A stretch of DNA of 64,000 nucleotides from NCBI GenBank assembly GCA_035771165.1, contig JAWNZC010000002.1, positions 558,001-622,000 on the forward strand. Reading direction: 5' to 3'. Source of the DNA: Paragorgia papillata. Lineage: Eukaryota > Cnidaria > Anthozoa > Scleralcyonacea > Coralliidae. Of the stretch, positions 51,547 through 63,783 are shown piece by piece (positions within the stretch are counted from its first letter, which is position 1; each line of letters begins with the position of its first letter). A program made the position numbers and the translations under genes. The notes below the pieces were generated by a model. That model was not told where the DNA came from. It saw nothing but the letters and a program-made list of their open reading frames with translations, and searched no databases.

Positions 51547-54195
51547 ATGGCACCCAAAAAGGACCAAGGTATAATCTCACAAAACATTGATTTCTAGTTG
51601 CTTAAGCATTAAGATATTTTCCAGGTGTATTCGTTAACTAATTCTACTTTTATTAAGCTGAGAAATGTTGTACAGAGGTGTTTCAAGTGTCCGTAAATTA
51701 CGATAGATTTTGGACTTTTTCGGACAGATATATTCTCATAGAAACACGTGTCTTTTGGTGTCTGTTTATTAGACTTATTGGGATCCATTTGATAAGTTTG
51801 CAGCAAACGTTTCTCTTACAAAAGCTCCTTTTGAATGTGGTAGCATGTAGCCTTCAGATATACAAGACATTAAAATAAGTTTTATAATATATTAAAGTAT
51901 GTTTTTGACCCTGGCAAGATGAAAATGTACCCCAGAAAATTATCCTAAATGAGAAATTGTGTCATCACAAATTTTTGGAGAAAATTAGCTAAATAAATAA
52001 GTTAGTAAATGACAATAAGTTAAAATGTGTCTGTGTACAAAATTAACTATTTTCCATCTATGTCACCATTTTGGCATAATTTATAAGCCCTATTTTCAAT
52101 TCTATTTCACCACCATTTTACTCTGACGCAGGGCTCTGCTAGAAATCCAGTCTGCATTCCATGTATTCCACACTGGATATCTCTAGTGTGGAGTAGTGAA
52201 AATGGTTGATGTGCTGGTGTAAGATATTTAGTTGAATACAGAAATGAGGGTGATACGATGGATGTGTGGGTGGGTGTATCTGTGGGATAGAGTGTGGAGT
52301 TAAGAGAAAGAATGGGGATTGAATTGGTGACTGATGTGAGGTGAAACTGGTTGAGATGGCTGGGGTATGTATTATGGAAAGATGATGGTGACTGGGTGAA
52401 AAAAAACATGTCATATGAGGTGGAAGGTGTGAGAGGAAGAGGAAGGCCATGGACGACATAGAGTCAGCTTGTGGAGAGGGACGTGAGAGAGAGTGGTCTA
52501 AAAAGGGAGGATGCGTAAGAGAGAGAGAGAAGTGGAGGAAACTGCTGTGGGGACTGGGGAGCTACCAGCCAACCCCTGCCTAGTGGGGAAAATTGAATGT
52601 TGTCTGTAACAGTGCATGTGCAGATTTGCGTGAAAAGTGTCGGTATAGCAGTATATATTGCTTTAAACTTCTTCCTGACGGTTTCTATGGTTTTCATGTT
52701 ATTTTGAAAAAAATGCAAGAAGAGGGCTGCAGATAAGGAATTGCACAATCTTGGTGTGTCTGTCACTCTCCCCAGTCTCCCTTTTTATATTGTGTAATTC
52801 TTGGCATGGCTGTTGGAAGTATTCGGTGTATCTCCAGTTTAGAGTTCACATGGATTGCTCCCAAAGTCATTATTTTGTTGCCAAAAAATCTTTGTAGTTT
52901 ATCAAATTAGTCTATAAAGTAGTAAACTTGTTAGTGTATAGACTACTAGGCAGTAAACCAGATTTCTATCTGGAGTCTCGTTGGTGTTAGGTGACCTCCA
53001 ACTTCACTCTGAAGAAGGACTCTGCTCGAAATGTCAGTACAGTGTACTGTATTTCATTGCTTATAATCTTAGCAGTTTACCATCTTTTTATTTTGCTTTA
53101 TCCGAAATACTGCTTACACAAGCCTCAAAATAAATTATTGCAGTTTCTTTTGACATAACAGTAAAAAGGGAAATGAGACTGTTTTATTTTGGTAAATCTT
53201 TATCCCATTGTGTTATGAACTTCTTTAGGTCAAAAAGGCAAAGGCTCTAAAGCCTCTGAAAAGAACACAGCGAATAAAGCCAAGAAGGCTGTGCTCAAAG
53301 GTGTTAAATCTACAGCAAAGCGTAAGATCCGTACATCCGTCCAATTCCACCTTCCCAAAACGTTGAAATTACCTAGACAGCCAAAATACCCACGTATTTC
53401 GATCCCAAAAACGAATAAACTTGATCAGTTCACCATCATCAAACACCCCTTGACAACCGAATCGGCGATGAAGAAGATTGAAGACAATAACACACTTGTT
53501 TTTATTGTGGATGTTCGAGCAAACAAGCCAAAAATAAAAGCTGCTGTGAAGAAACTTTATGATATTGATGTGGCCAAAGTGAACACCTTGATCAGGTAAA
53601 GCTTCGTTTTAAGTGCCTATGAAACTAAAACTAAGTTTGTCTTATTTGAAAGAACATTTAAAATTATAGTGTGATATCTTTTGCAGTTTTTTGTTTCCTT
53701 GCTTCATTCTTGAAGATCTACATGTTTAGTGTTGTGGGTGAAACACATCCATGTGCTTCATTAAAATTAATTTGGTTTGATAATAGAAAAGATATCTAAC
53801 CTTCTCTGATAGCTCATTATGCACCTACAACATCAAAATGTTTAATTTGCATATCAAACAAACTAAAATATCTCAAGAACGAAGCAAGGAAATGAAAAAC
53901 TGCAAAAGATGTTACTCTATCATTTTAAGTGTTCTCCAAATAAGACAAACTTAATTTTCATTGCATAGGCACTTTAATGGTGAAGAATTGTATTCAGAAA
54001 AAACAATTTGACTATGCCATAGTGTTCAGTGAATTTGTACTCTTTCAATTTTTGAGTTCTCTTTTCACAGACCTGATGGTGACAAAAAAGCTTATGTACG
54101 TCTTGCTCCTGATTACGATGCACTTGATATTGCTAACAAGGTAAGATGAAGACATGGGTTGATGAGTGCCAAACGTGTGGGGGGGGGGGGGGTGT

Positions 54196-54229
<34 letters not shown>

Positions 54230-57200
54230 GCTAGATTATGAGGGGAAGCCACACAATGTTGACTGATGCATACACAAAACACACAGCTGCGAGCACACAA
54301 CAAAGTCACTTGGCAAACTAACCCAATCTGTATGTTGCTAAAATAAAGTCGAAAAGGTTTGGGGAAAGTCTAATTTGCCTCATGTAATAAAAATAGTTGG
54401 TTATAATAAATAAATAAGTCATTAATAATAACAATATTTAATCAGGAAACTTTTTCATATTGTAAATTAAATTTTTTTTCTTTTGAGATCCCCCACTGTG
54501 CTGCCCTGTTTGTTTACATTATCAGTTTTTGGACAAACCAATGACCCCTAAATTATGAGAAGCTGGAAATTTTATTTTTTCAAAGAAAGCTTGCTAAAGG
54601 ATAGACAAGGTTCTCTGCTAATGTTGAAATTGGGTTACTGTGTTGGAAGATCTTATGAACCATGTTTAAAAGACCTGCAAGTGCCAGCAGTTTCATAACC
54701 TCTGTATATACCCAAGTGCATGAGCACCAAGAAAATAGTCTGGGTACGAGGTTTAGTCCATGTCCAATATGCACCGATTCCTAGGTTAAGAAGGGTCAGG
54801 CCTACATGAAGTACAATTATTTTGGACACAAACTTACAACTGTTGCCAGTTTCATAGGTCTATTTATAGTTATTGTGTTTACGTAGATATTTCCAATATT
54901 TTCCATTCCCACGAAATCTTATTCTCTTCCAAGCATTTAAAGTGCCACTTAACTCAATGGCCTGTTTGGGTGGCTCAGTATTTGCTGAATAAATTGTGAA
55001 GCTATCACACTTTAAATGTACTAGCCAAATTCCTTTTATTATTTCGATTTTAGAATATACCAATGTTTTCTGATTGATACATTTTTGTTTCCAGCACATG
55101 TTCTTTCTCACATTTAGATCAGGTTTCTTTTTTATCGAAATTCTAAAGTTTGTTTATTATAATGCCAACTCAGCAAGATTAGTGAGGGGGACTTTAGCAG
55201 TCAGGTGACAACTTAATGCATTGAAAGAATGAAAGATACTTTCGCTGGCGGTGCTGTAGCTATTTTTGGCATACTATTTACAATATAAGCACCTGTGCAG
55301 GCCGTTAAAACGGTAGCTCGAAAAAAAAATTCCACTCTTATCTTAACAGCATACATTACGTCATTAACATATATCCATCATACTTGCACATAGCAGTAGA
55401 ATGTCACACATCGAACTCAACCTACGTTCAAATCATCTGAGTCTCAGTAGGTCAATAGTTAGAGCCTCTCACTGGTGATCAGAAGGTTGTAGGTTCGAGT
55501 CCCGCTTGAGAACTCACACATTTTCCTGAGTAAAATGGCTTGATGAACATTTACACTCAATTTGAAATCTTCATTGTGATGCATAATTGTCTACTTGCAT
55601 ACGTCATTGGCGTTCTGAAACCCAGTGTTCGAATTTCCCTAAAAATAATTTAGCCATAGCAACTTGAAAACTAATCACAGATTGATTTCAGAAGTTGGCA
55701 GGCATGCTAATTCTTTCTTCCTTCATGTGGGGGATTATCTCTATTTGGCCATTTTTTGGATGTTTCCACTTGACTTTGGCGTTAGCCGGAGTAAACTATA
55801 TAAGTTAAAGTGTAGTAATTAAGATATATAAGTTTATATATAGGTATATAAATTGCAATCATGCCAACTAAAAGGTTAAAGTTTACTGCTATTTATACGC
55901 AAGCTGTAAGCTTTAATAATATATCTTATATATATGACAAGGATGTCATTTTTCAATATATGGGCAATGGAATGCATCTTTTTCTAGGTCAGATTATACA
56001 CACTAAAATTCACCGTATCGCACACTTCGGTTTAACCGGTTTTGAAGTCAAGCAGAATGCCAAATCTAAACCAAAATTGCAGATGTATTTTAACTGAAAC
56101 AGTCTTACAATAAATATCTCATTGAATGGGTCTTAAGCCCGAATCAAACGAGAACGCAAGTTGGCAGTCACGCTATCCGCTATCTCAGCCAGCCGCTCTG
56201 AATAATTTCCCGAAAATATTATGTGCCGTGACAAAGTTAAAACTTATTTAAAACACTCATGAAACCTTTATTTTGTTAATTTGGGTGTTCGAACGACCGC
56301 CACTTGCGATGACTTGCGTCCTCGTTTGATTAGGGCTTTACAATAAATATCTCATTGAATGGTTTGACTGATAATACGACCAAGCATTTTACTCATTTCT
56401 CACATTTTCCCCCACCCTTTCAATTCAGAGATTGGAAAAATACATCCCAATACCTTGCCGTATTATCGGCCAAACCATATAAAATAAAGCTTGGTTTCCA
56501 TATGATCGTCTCCGGATCGGTTGCCCAAATTTCTCCAATCAGACTAGAGATATTTCGAATCGCCCAATCTGATTGAATGGATTCAAGCGATCGGGACGAT
56601 CGAGATTATTTATGGAAACCAGGCTTAAGATCGAAATATAGTAGGGTTTGAGTACTGCCGAAATTATTGAACGTAGTTTTCTAACGTTTCGAGCAAAGGC
56701 CCTTCGTCAGAAAGAAACGTAAAGAGTCAGTGACGAACGGCCTTCGTTCGGCGGTACTCAAACCTATATTCCGATTTGTATTTCAACACTGCCTACGCAG
56801 GACACTACTTTCATTCAATAAGATATATGCATTCAAATAAAGACTATCTGCACACTGCCTACGCATTTGGATTTAAGACAAACACTTTATGGAGCTTAAG
56901 ATCCAAAGCTTAAGTTTTTCAAAGAACTCTCTGATGCTTGGAAATATCTCGCAATTTTTCAAGTATATGGGTACAATAAGCTGTTGCCATGGTGCCATAT
57001 TGTTGACACAACATCTTAGAAGGAATTCAAATAACTTGACCTTTAAACAACTTGCGAAAGCGAGTATTAGACTTTGAGACGCTATCTTTGCTAAAACGAA
57101 TATTTTTGTTTTCCGTTGGGCTTTTAAAATGTTTTTGGTTTAAGTGCTTTTAATCATTCGGTAATTTGTACCACGTACGTTATTAATACAACTATATATT

Positions 57201-57910
57201 TGTACCACTTATTAACACAACTATTAACACAACTTCTCTCTGACGAAGGGCCTTCGCTCGAAACGTTAGATTCCTACGTTCTCTGTTTCGGCAGTATATC
57301 TAACCTAAGTTATTTCGATTGTTGTTTCAACACTGCCTACGCAGCACGCTACTTTTATTTCACTATATATTGGTGTATTGATTACGATAGTTTATAGACC
57401 CCCCGGCCCGTATTTGTCCTTAGAATTTTCGAAGAAAAATTGTGTGTTTCCAAGCTATTGTGAGGTACATTCTTTTACTTTTCTGCTTTGTTTCTTGTTT
57501 AAAAAATATAAAAGCTGGTTTTTTTGTTTATCTTTTGTCGAGCTCTTTTGGACGATAGTCAGTCAGTCAGTCAGTCAGTCAGTCAGTCAGTCAGTCAGTC
57601 AGTCAGTCAGTCAGTCAGTCAGTCAGTCAGTCAGTCAGTCAGTCAGTCAGTCAGTCAGTCAGTCAGTCAGTCAGTCAGTCAGTCAGTCCGTCCGTCCGTC
57701 CGTCCGTCCGTCCGTCCGTCCGTCCGTCCGTCCGTCCGTCCGTCCGTCCGTCCGTCCGTCCGTCCGTCCGTCCGTCCGTCCGTCCGTCCGTCCGTCTGTC
57801 TGTCTGTCTGTCTGTCCGTCTGTCTGTCTGTCAGCCATTCATGTTCGGCTTGAGGTTTTTCGCTTCATAATTGTGTTTTTCTTCTTTCTTTGTAGATTGG
57901 TATAATCTAA
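51547..57910 (+). CDS. RPL23A: Large-subunit ribosomal protein uL23 (L23a), complete, four exons
   Basis: Binds 26S/28S rRNA at the polypeptide exit tunnel and docks the signal recognition particle and nascent-chain factors. Exons: 51547-51568, 53229-53595, 54071-54140, 57896-57910, giving 157 residues (human 156). The N-terminus MAPKKDQG is Lys-rich. The core contains [57 protein letters not shown] and [18 protein letters not shown]. The last exon encodes only IGII and the stop, and is separated by a 3.75 kb intron holding a poly-G run, a tRNA-like sequence and a 0.28 kb tetranucleotide array that ends about 60 bp before the acceptor. A foldback MITE occupies most of intron 2. I looked for C/D-box snoRNAs, which vertebrate RPL23A introns host, but could not support one. 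Confidence 0.97.
53609..53978. mobile_element. Family A foldback MITE in RPL23A intron 2
   Basis: TTAAGTGCCTATGAAACTAA at the left and TGCATAGGCACTTTAA at the right, inner arms as in 11793-12196. Starts 14 bp after the exon 2 donor and fills most of the intron. Confidence 0.85.
54179..54226 (+). repeat. Poly-G run in RPL23A intron 3
   Basis: About 48 bases of almost only G with one T pair. A likely G-quadruplex former and a likely sequencing-error spot. Starts 39 bp after exon 3. Confidence 0.9.
55439..55513 (+). repeat. tRNA-like sequence in RPL23A intron 3
   Basis: GTCTCAGTAGGTCAATAGTT then GTAGGTTCGAGTCCCGCTTG give A- and B-box-like segments; TCTCA and TGAGA can pair as a poor acceptor stem. 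No CCA-adjacent structure. Likely a SINE head. Confidence 0.45.
56133..56340. mobile_element. TTAA-bounded MITE, AAGCCCTAATCAAACG family, copy 2 (RPL23A intron 3)
   Basis: TTAAGCCCGAATCAAACGAG at the left and CTCGTTTGATTAGGGCTTTA at the right. Body inverted relative to the copy at 1570. Flanked by a 25-26 bp direct repeat ACAATAAATATCTCATTGAA (56107 and 56340). Confidence 0.85.
56478..56630. repeat. Short foldback AAGCTTGGTTTCCATA (RPL23A intron 3)
   Basis: AAGCTTGGTTTCCATATGAT at the left and TTTATGGAAACCAGGCTTA at the right. Inner CGTCTCCGGATCGG and GATCGGGACGATCG partly pair. Confidence 0.7.
56640..56830 (+). repeat. TACGCAG-type repeat (RPL23A intron 3)
   Basis: Contains AACGTTTCGAGCAAAGGCCC, CAACACTGCCTACGCAGG and a GTAGT-type end. 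Members of this family recur at 394-520, 10080-10256, 25195-25320, 26245-26300, 52975-53125 and 57235-57360. Common words are CTCGAAACGT and CACTGCCTACGCAGCAC. Confidence 0.75.
57556..57832 (+). repeat. Compound tetranucleotide array GTCA, GTCC, GTCT (RPL23A intron 3)
   Basis: About 33 GTCA units, then about 27 GTCC, then about nine GTCT (one GTCC among them), with abrupt boundaries near 57687 and 57795. Ends about 60 bp before the last RPL23A exon, so it must not disturb that 3' splice site. Confidence 0.97.
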
Positions 57911-57939
57911 GAGTTGTAATCTTGTGGGTTGAATTTTGA

Positions 57940-57945
57940 AATAAA
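57940..57945 (+). terminator. RPL23A polyadenylation signal
   Basis: AATAAA 30 bp after the RPL23A stop codon at 57908-57910, consistent with the very short 3' UTRs of ribosomal protein genes. Confidence 0.75.
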
Positions 57946-58542
57946 ATTTGTGCTGTACCACTCTAGTGTTTACTGTTGGTCTTTTGGGCACCATTTTACA
58001 GACTTTTGACGACTTTGCTCATTAATTTGAAGATGGCTATTAAACTCTGAAGAACATCCTTCATTCGAACAAAATATTTTCTACTAATAATCAAAATATT
58101 TTCAATGTTTCTCAGTAGTTCTGCGTATGATCTTTGCTTCACAGCTTTACTTCTAGCTTTAATATAAATTTCCTCCTAGGAATACCCCCTTTGAAGTTGC
58201 TAGAATGGGCTAGCCCCTCCCCAGCGACCACAAACCACTAAATTTACACTTAGGGGCCGATTACATGAGCCAGTCTTGCCCGCCCGGCCAACTGGGCTGA
58301 CTCGTGTCACGAAATTCTTTCCTCGGCCACAAAAGGAGATTTTAATCAACGTTAGGGTTCGTTTACATCTCAACTAAACCAATTCTTTGTAAATTTAGTT
58401 TATGTAATATTTAAAACACGAGCAGGAGTGTTTTATCAGATTTAAAACCACGAGGGCGCAGCCCTAGTGTTTTAGATCTGATAAAACACGTGATGCGAGT
58501 GTTTTGAATGGCTTCAAAAACGATTCGTTATTGGATGTTATC

Positions 58543-58620
58543 TTCATTAGTATTCTTTATATAAAATTGTATGTTCATTAGTATTCTTTATATAAAATTG
58601 TATGTTCATTAGTATTCTTT
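58543..58620 (+). repeat. 31-bp tandem repeat, two and a half copies
   Basis: Unit TTCATTAGTATTCTTTATAT plus AAAATTGTATG repeated exactly at 58543, 58574 and (partial) 58605. Confidence 0.9.
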
Positions 58621-61484
58621 CTGACGTCAAGAAGTTTTATCAGGTGTAAAACCACGAACATAGTGCTGATTTCCTTTGTGTTTTCCTCACGACTTATTAA
58701 TGAGTTTTTGAAGTTATATATCATACACGAGGAGCAGTGTTTCATCAGGATTTCCAAACACCGAGACTTGTCGAGGCGAAAGTTGGCTTAATTTATGCAA
58801 TTTCTTCCTCCGATATCAAAACCTCCGTCTCGGTCCTGATTTCCTTTGTTTTCGGTTCATGAATTATTAATGAATTTGAGAAGTGAGTTTCGAAACCACA
58901 GTGAGATCCTAATCAATCGCGTGAGCCTAGTTAACCGGGCTAGCCCAGCTACACGATAGCGGATTACTTTCGTGCCGGATTCCTTTTCGTACCGGATTCC
59001 TTTTCGTACCGGTTGGGCGTTCTAGTTACACGAGAACGTGGCAATCTGGTGCGTGCCATCGTGGGAAAATCACTCCACTTTGGAGGTGATATAAAAAGTA
59101 ATCCGACACGTTCCGGTCGTCGTATAACAAATCCGGCACGAGAGACCCGACTTGACGTTCCTGGCTGTTCATATGAGGCGAGCCTGGTTAATGTAGAAAT
59201 CAGAAATATTCTTGCAAAGAAGACGATATTTTGCTCATACCCAACGTCTCATTAATTTAATTTGATCGCATCCCCTCGCGTCCCATCACGTCTCGCGTCA
59301 CATCTCATTGCATCTTGTCTCGTCTATTTTAGAATATTTTAGTACTTGTTAAATTTCTCCTGTAAAAATATGGACCATTTATAAATAGCCACCAATTTAA
59401 TATATTTTTATTTGTATATGTTTTTTATATGTGCAATTTAAGGCCAAAACTCCATAATTCAAACGACTTTTTACACAAGAATTTTAATTTACGTATAAAT
59501 TCTATATTCTAAACATAAATCCTAAAACAATGAATTAAAATTGAAATGAATTATCTGCGCAGTTGACTTCATATGCGGAAAATGAACGTTTATACTTATT
59601 TATAGAGGAATTGTGCACGTGTCACGTACACTCAACTTCGTACTCAGGCTCTTGCCGCTTGCTCAAATTAACCTCACCATATTTGGTTCACGCTGACGTC
59701 AGCTAAAAAGAAGCGGGAAAAACAGCAAGATGGCCAAAATACTCTCCAAATCCACTCCAAATCCAAATCAGTAAACTATGGAACTAATATCCAGGTAATT
59801 GAGTATTAATACCATGAAAGGTTAATTGATAGTTGAGAAAATGCATATTTAAAGTGTGATTTTTGAGCAATTGAACGACTAACTTTAGCCAGTATTATAA
59901 AATCGAATGGTTGGTTCGGCATTGATTCATTTTACCACGTTCTCTACGTTATTTTATCTTGGTCACTCATTCAGAATGGTTTTAAATTGCATTAATCTTG
60001 TTTTATCGGCGAGAAAGTCGAGTGAAAATACGGCGTACACGGTTCACTGGTAGTTGCGAAAATGCAGTGAGTGCCTTGAGTTAAAGGACGTGTTCAAAAG
60101 CATGTTTCTAACAATGGGGTAAAAAATGCTGAAACCATTTATTAAAACTGTTTATTTTAGACAATCTTTTATTACAGAGTGACTATTTCAGTCTTATGAT
60201 TGGCACTTTTGACAATTGTATTTTTCAATCGAATTATTATATATTACTTGCAGAATTAAATGGTGTTAAAAAGGTTTTTTCGGAAGATATTTTTCTTGTC
60301 TAACACTTGAATAAGTTTATTTTAGTTTTAAAATTAAGTAACACTGAAAAAGTATAAGTATTTAATATTAAAATGCGCTAAAAAATACAAAAAAAAAAAA
60401 CTGCTTATATCGGTCGGTTGCTACGCAGTTGCTACAATACAATACAATGATTCGATAGAAAGGAAGAGAAAAAAAACCCTTAAATATTTTAAACTTGAAA
60501 TAGGTACAAGCTAAGCTGATTATACAAAATTTGAAACTAATTGGTCAGAAGGAGAATTACAAACGATTACTTGCAATACAAATTTGGTAAAACAGACAAA
60601 AATATACTAATAGACAAAAATATACTAATAGAGAGTATTATGTTTCTATATAGTAATATAGGAACATTACGTGATTGGCATGTTTTCAGAGTAATGTGTA
60701 CTGTCCAGATCGTTTTCACTCACATGATCGGTAGCCCCGTTGGGGTGGTGAAACAATACAAAATGTTTGAATATTTATAAGAATAAAGCTAAACCCTATA
60801 GGATAAAGATGGTACACCAATATGGCCGCCAATTAATTGTTTCGCCTAACCAATAGTGGCCGCCGTGACGTCAGATGAAAACGATTCATATAGACTTATA
60901 TAACCCCTTATACCAGAACACCTGCACCATCTGCCTTATCTGGTTTGACGTTGTTTCCATGACTACCTTGACCCTTGTACGTTTGTGGCCCGCTCTTTAG
61001 AAATAGCCCGTATTAGGCCTTAACACTAGCTTCTCCAGAGGAGGCGGTCTCGCTACAGCGGGTCCACACGTAGGCCACCAACTACTTATCGACCTTCCGG
61101 TTAGAATATTCCAGTCGTGCATGGGCGTCTGTCTGTATAGAAGTTCCTCTCCTGTTTGCTTTCACCCACTGAAGAAAGTGGGCAATGATCGATGGGCTAC
61201 GATATTTGACATCCATTACGAGCAGTTAACTGACCTCGGGGCACATTATAGTATAGTTAGCGCACGCGCACTATAGGTGGCCGCCTGGGAATAACCTCCG
61301 TATTATTGATAATTCTCGAACTTATTATAAGAGTTGACACTCATCACATCAGTGGTGGCAGAAGAGGTTTTATATTGGAGGGGCTAATTCGTCAATAGAA
61401 TAATAAAAAATGAACTCCCCCCCCCCCCCCCAGCGAATTTTAGGCCTTTTAGAAATATTGGGGCGGGGGGGGGGGGGGCTGAGT

Positions 61485-61730
61485 AGAGTTGTTGTAGTTG
61501 GTCAACAACTTTGAAGTTCGTACCTTTGTAAATTAAATGAACACTTAAATCTTAGCTATGTTCCATGCGTAGTTAGACATGGTCCGCGCAGTCCGGCCGT
61601 CTTGTGGCTGCGTGGAGCGTCTCTAACTGCCCTCAATGCAACCACGTTGGTCCAGTGCGCGGCTCGCCACTCAGCGACCAGCTGCAAGTAACGAAGACTA
61701 CCCCCCGCAGTTGATTCCTTTCCTTGGCTA
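61485..61730 (+). mobile_element. 5S rRNA-derived SINE, degenerate 3' fragment
   Basis: Contains GAGTAGAGTTGTTGTAGTTG, GGCTGCGTGGAGCG, CAACCACGTTGG and CAGCTGCAAGTAACGAAGA, matching the body and tail of the other copies. The head is absent. A tail fragment of the same family also appears at 25503-25565. Confidence 0.65.
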
Positions 61731-62891
61731 ATAATATCAGAAGTTAATAGACCCTTATAAACGAAAGAAGCCGCGCGGCTCCATATCTGACATATTTAGA
61801 CGGTACACCGGTATCTAGTATCATAAAGTAAAGCGTCGCAAATTACCGGTAATAAACTGTGGCGAAAAGCCGTGAAAAGACTTTTCTTTCAAAACATTGA
61901 AGACAGTTTTTCAATTTGAATGTACTTCCCTTTCCTTGTCGTTTGGTTATTTCCATTCAATAACTACCTACGCAAAGTTAATCTTTTCAGTATGCGTGTC
62001 AATAGCACACCACAATAAATGTTGCTTTCGGGTCGGAAGTGTTGGATTAAGACTGTCGATTAGTTCCCTGAATGTAGGGGATCCGGGACGATGTTTAGGA
62101 AAGGATTATACCATATATCTGGAGGCTGGAGCCGTGTTTAAATTTAACCACGAAAAATTGTGGTTGAATAGCATGTAACCAGCAATTTCAACCAAAAAAA
62201 TAAAAAGAGAAGACAAGTCAATCAACGATTTACACGCCCACCTACAAGCTTGGAAAACTGAATAAATGCCTGGAAATTCTAAAAGATCTTTAAAAATAAG
62301 GATATAACGAGGAAGAGGAAGATTTTAAGCTAAATTTGGAGATTCAAAGGCTACAGTTTTCGTATTAAAAATCAGTCAAATGCGCTGACAAAATAGGGAA
62401 AATTTCCCGGACAAGGAGTAGGGGTTAGCCAATGGTGTAGCTTATTGTTCAACCAACGGAGCGATGCATTTAAATATAGTACTGTATTCTAGTTGCTATA
62501 ATATTAATAAAAAAGTGTTTTATTCAATAACACAGAAGTTATACTTGATTCAAATTGTCCGTAGATGAACTGTGGAATGTTAATGGCACTTTACAAGGCC
62601 ATAAAAACACTCGGCTTTTGTTTAAATTGTTATTAATCGTAAATAAACAGGGCCCCACTCGCTGGATCGATCTTGAGCGCGCTGCCCCCATTGTTCTCCC
62701 CGCAACCAATCGACTTCCCCAAATATAGATCCTTTGGTATGTTATGGTCACGTGATTGTGTTCATTTCATGTTGTCGGGGACTGATTGCACTGATCTGGT
62801 CGAATTCAGCTGAATCGTCGCGATGAGACGTAAAAACGATGTGAAGTAACAAATTATAGAACGGAATTGTAGCAAAGGAGTGCTCAACAGC

Positions 62892-63038
62892 ATGGCGGGC
62901 AGCGTTCAAGCCGCTTGTGTAGTCCAAGTGAATAACATTCAACGAATGATTGATATAAACGCTTCCAACTTGGACGGACTTCGAACACAATGCACGAGCA
63001 CAAGCGATCTTATTCAACAAGAAATACGAGACCAAGAG
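62892..63038 (+). CDS. First coding exon of an unidentified gene (gene continues off the right edge or is not resolved)
   Basis: ATG at 62892 in context AGCATGGCG opens 49 in-frame codons ending exactly at a donor, CAAGAG|GTAAGG. The predicted peptide starts MAGSVQAACVVQVNNIQRMI and ends TSDLIQQEIRDQE. It is amphipathic and probably helical, as in the N-terminus of a coiled-coil or adaptor protein. Codon composition is balanced, unlike the AT-rich surroundings. I do not recognise the family. No following exon could be assigned with confidence in the remaining kilobase. Confidence 0.55.
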
Positions 63039-63783
63039 GTAAGGTCCATTGATTGAAACATTCTAGTACAACCAAAACGTTCTAAATGAACAAGGAAAAT
63101 TCCAAAGGACGTGACTTGGTATCATTCAGGCGTCAGTTGACTCATACTTTTGTTTCAATAGTTGATCCGTTTCCCCGACTAACAGATCAAGTCTAATTAG
63201 ACTATTTCCAACCGTCATTTCTAGTAGCGAGTAGCTGCAAAACGAATTGCTTTTAAAATGCTACTATTTGCTGGAAACATGTACGTGAAAACGTTCCGTG
63301 CTGCTAATTTCAACGTCGAGTCCTGCAGCGAACCCGATTCCAGTAGAGGGCTATTTGAGCCTGACAAGGTCACGGCGTTTTCTGATTTTTAAAATGTCTT
63401 CTTATGCGAGGGCTTTGTTGTAGAGTTCTTATTTTACTTATTTAGTTTAAACCGGTCATGGTTTTATTTTTACAAACTTGGGCTTACTAGTTATCTATCT
63501 CTAAAAGCTCTGCTTGTGGCCTCAGTCAGGTTGCGGGCCATTCCGTTCAAATGCTTGGTAAATATTTGAATATCTAAACGTTTTGACGAAATATTAAACA
63601 CGGTTTCTGCCATCCTATTTTGCACGGATTTACTTAATGCATTATATTCAAATAATATGGTACATTTTGTGAACATCGGGGTATGTTTTAGTGCAGAATT
63701 TTGTTGCAATTAAGCCATGGAAAGCAGAGGGACGTCCCCACGTCAAAGCCGTCAACACTATAATAGACAGCTGCGCATTTCGG

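Larger units (their letters stand above)
57946..62891. other. Intergenic region downstream of RPL23A, mostly repeats
   Basis: Includes GGCCGATTACATGAGCC (58257) and ATTCCTTTTCGTACCGG (58978-59014) element pieces, a palindrome of the ACACGAGGAG type (58420-58520), a 31-bp tandem repeat (58543-58620), another ACACGAGG foldback piece (58725-58880), homopolymer C and G runs (61418-61478) and the 3' part of a 5S-derived SINE (61485-61730). At 59690-59790 a GCTGACGTCAGC motif is followed by a small ATG frame that stops after 14 codons and by a possible donor CCAG|GTAATTG. This could be a noncoding first exon of the gene at 62892 (weak). Nothing else coding was seen. Confidence 0.55.

Noticed and set aside
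52107..52766. Overlapping minus-strand frames rich in Ser/His/Pro
   Set aside because: Within RPL23A intron 1, G-rich low-complexity sequence on the plus strand; no homology or splice sites recognised.
57378..57905. Ser-Gln-Val / Arg-Pro-Ser-Val repeat protein
   Set aside because: Tetranucleotide GTCA/GTCC array; low complexity, within RPL23A intron 3.
62748..63035. Minus-strand frame of 95 codons
   Set aside because: Shadow of the plus-strand exon at 62892-63038, which has a good start and a consensus donor.
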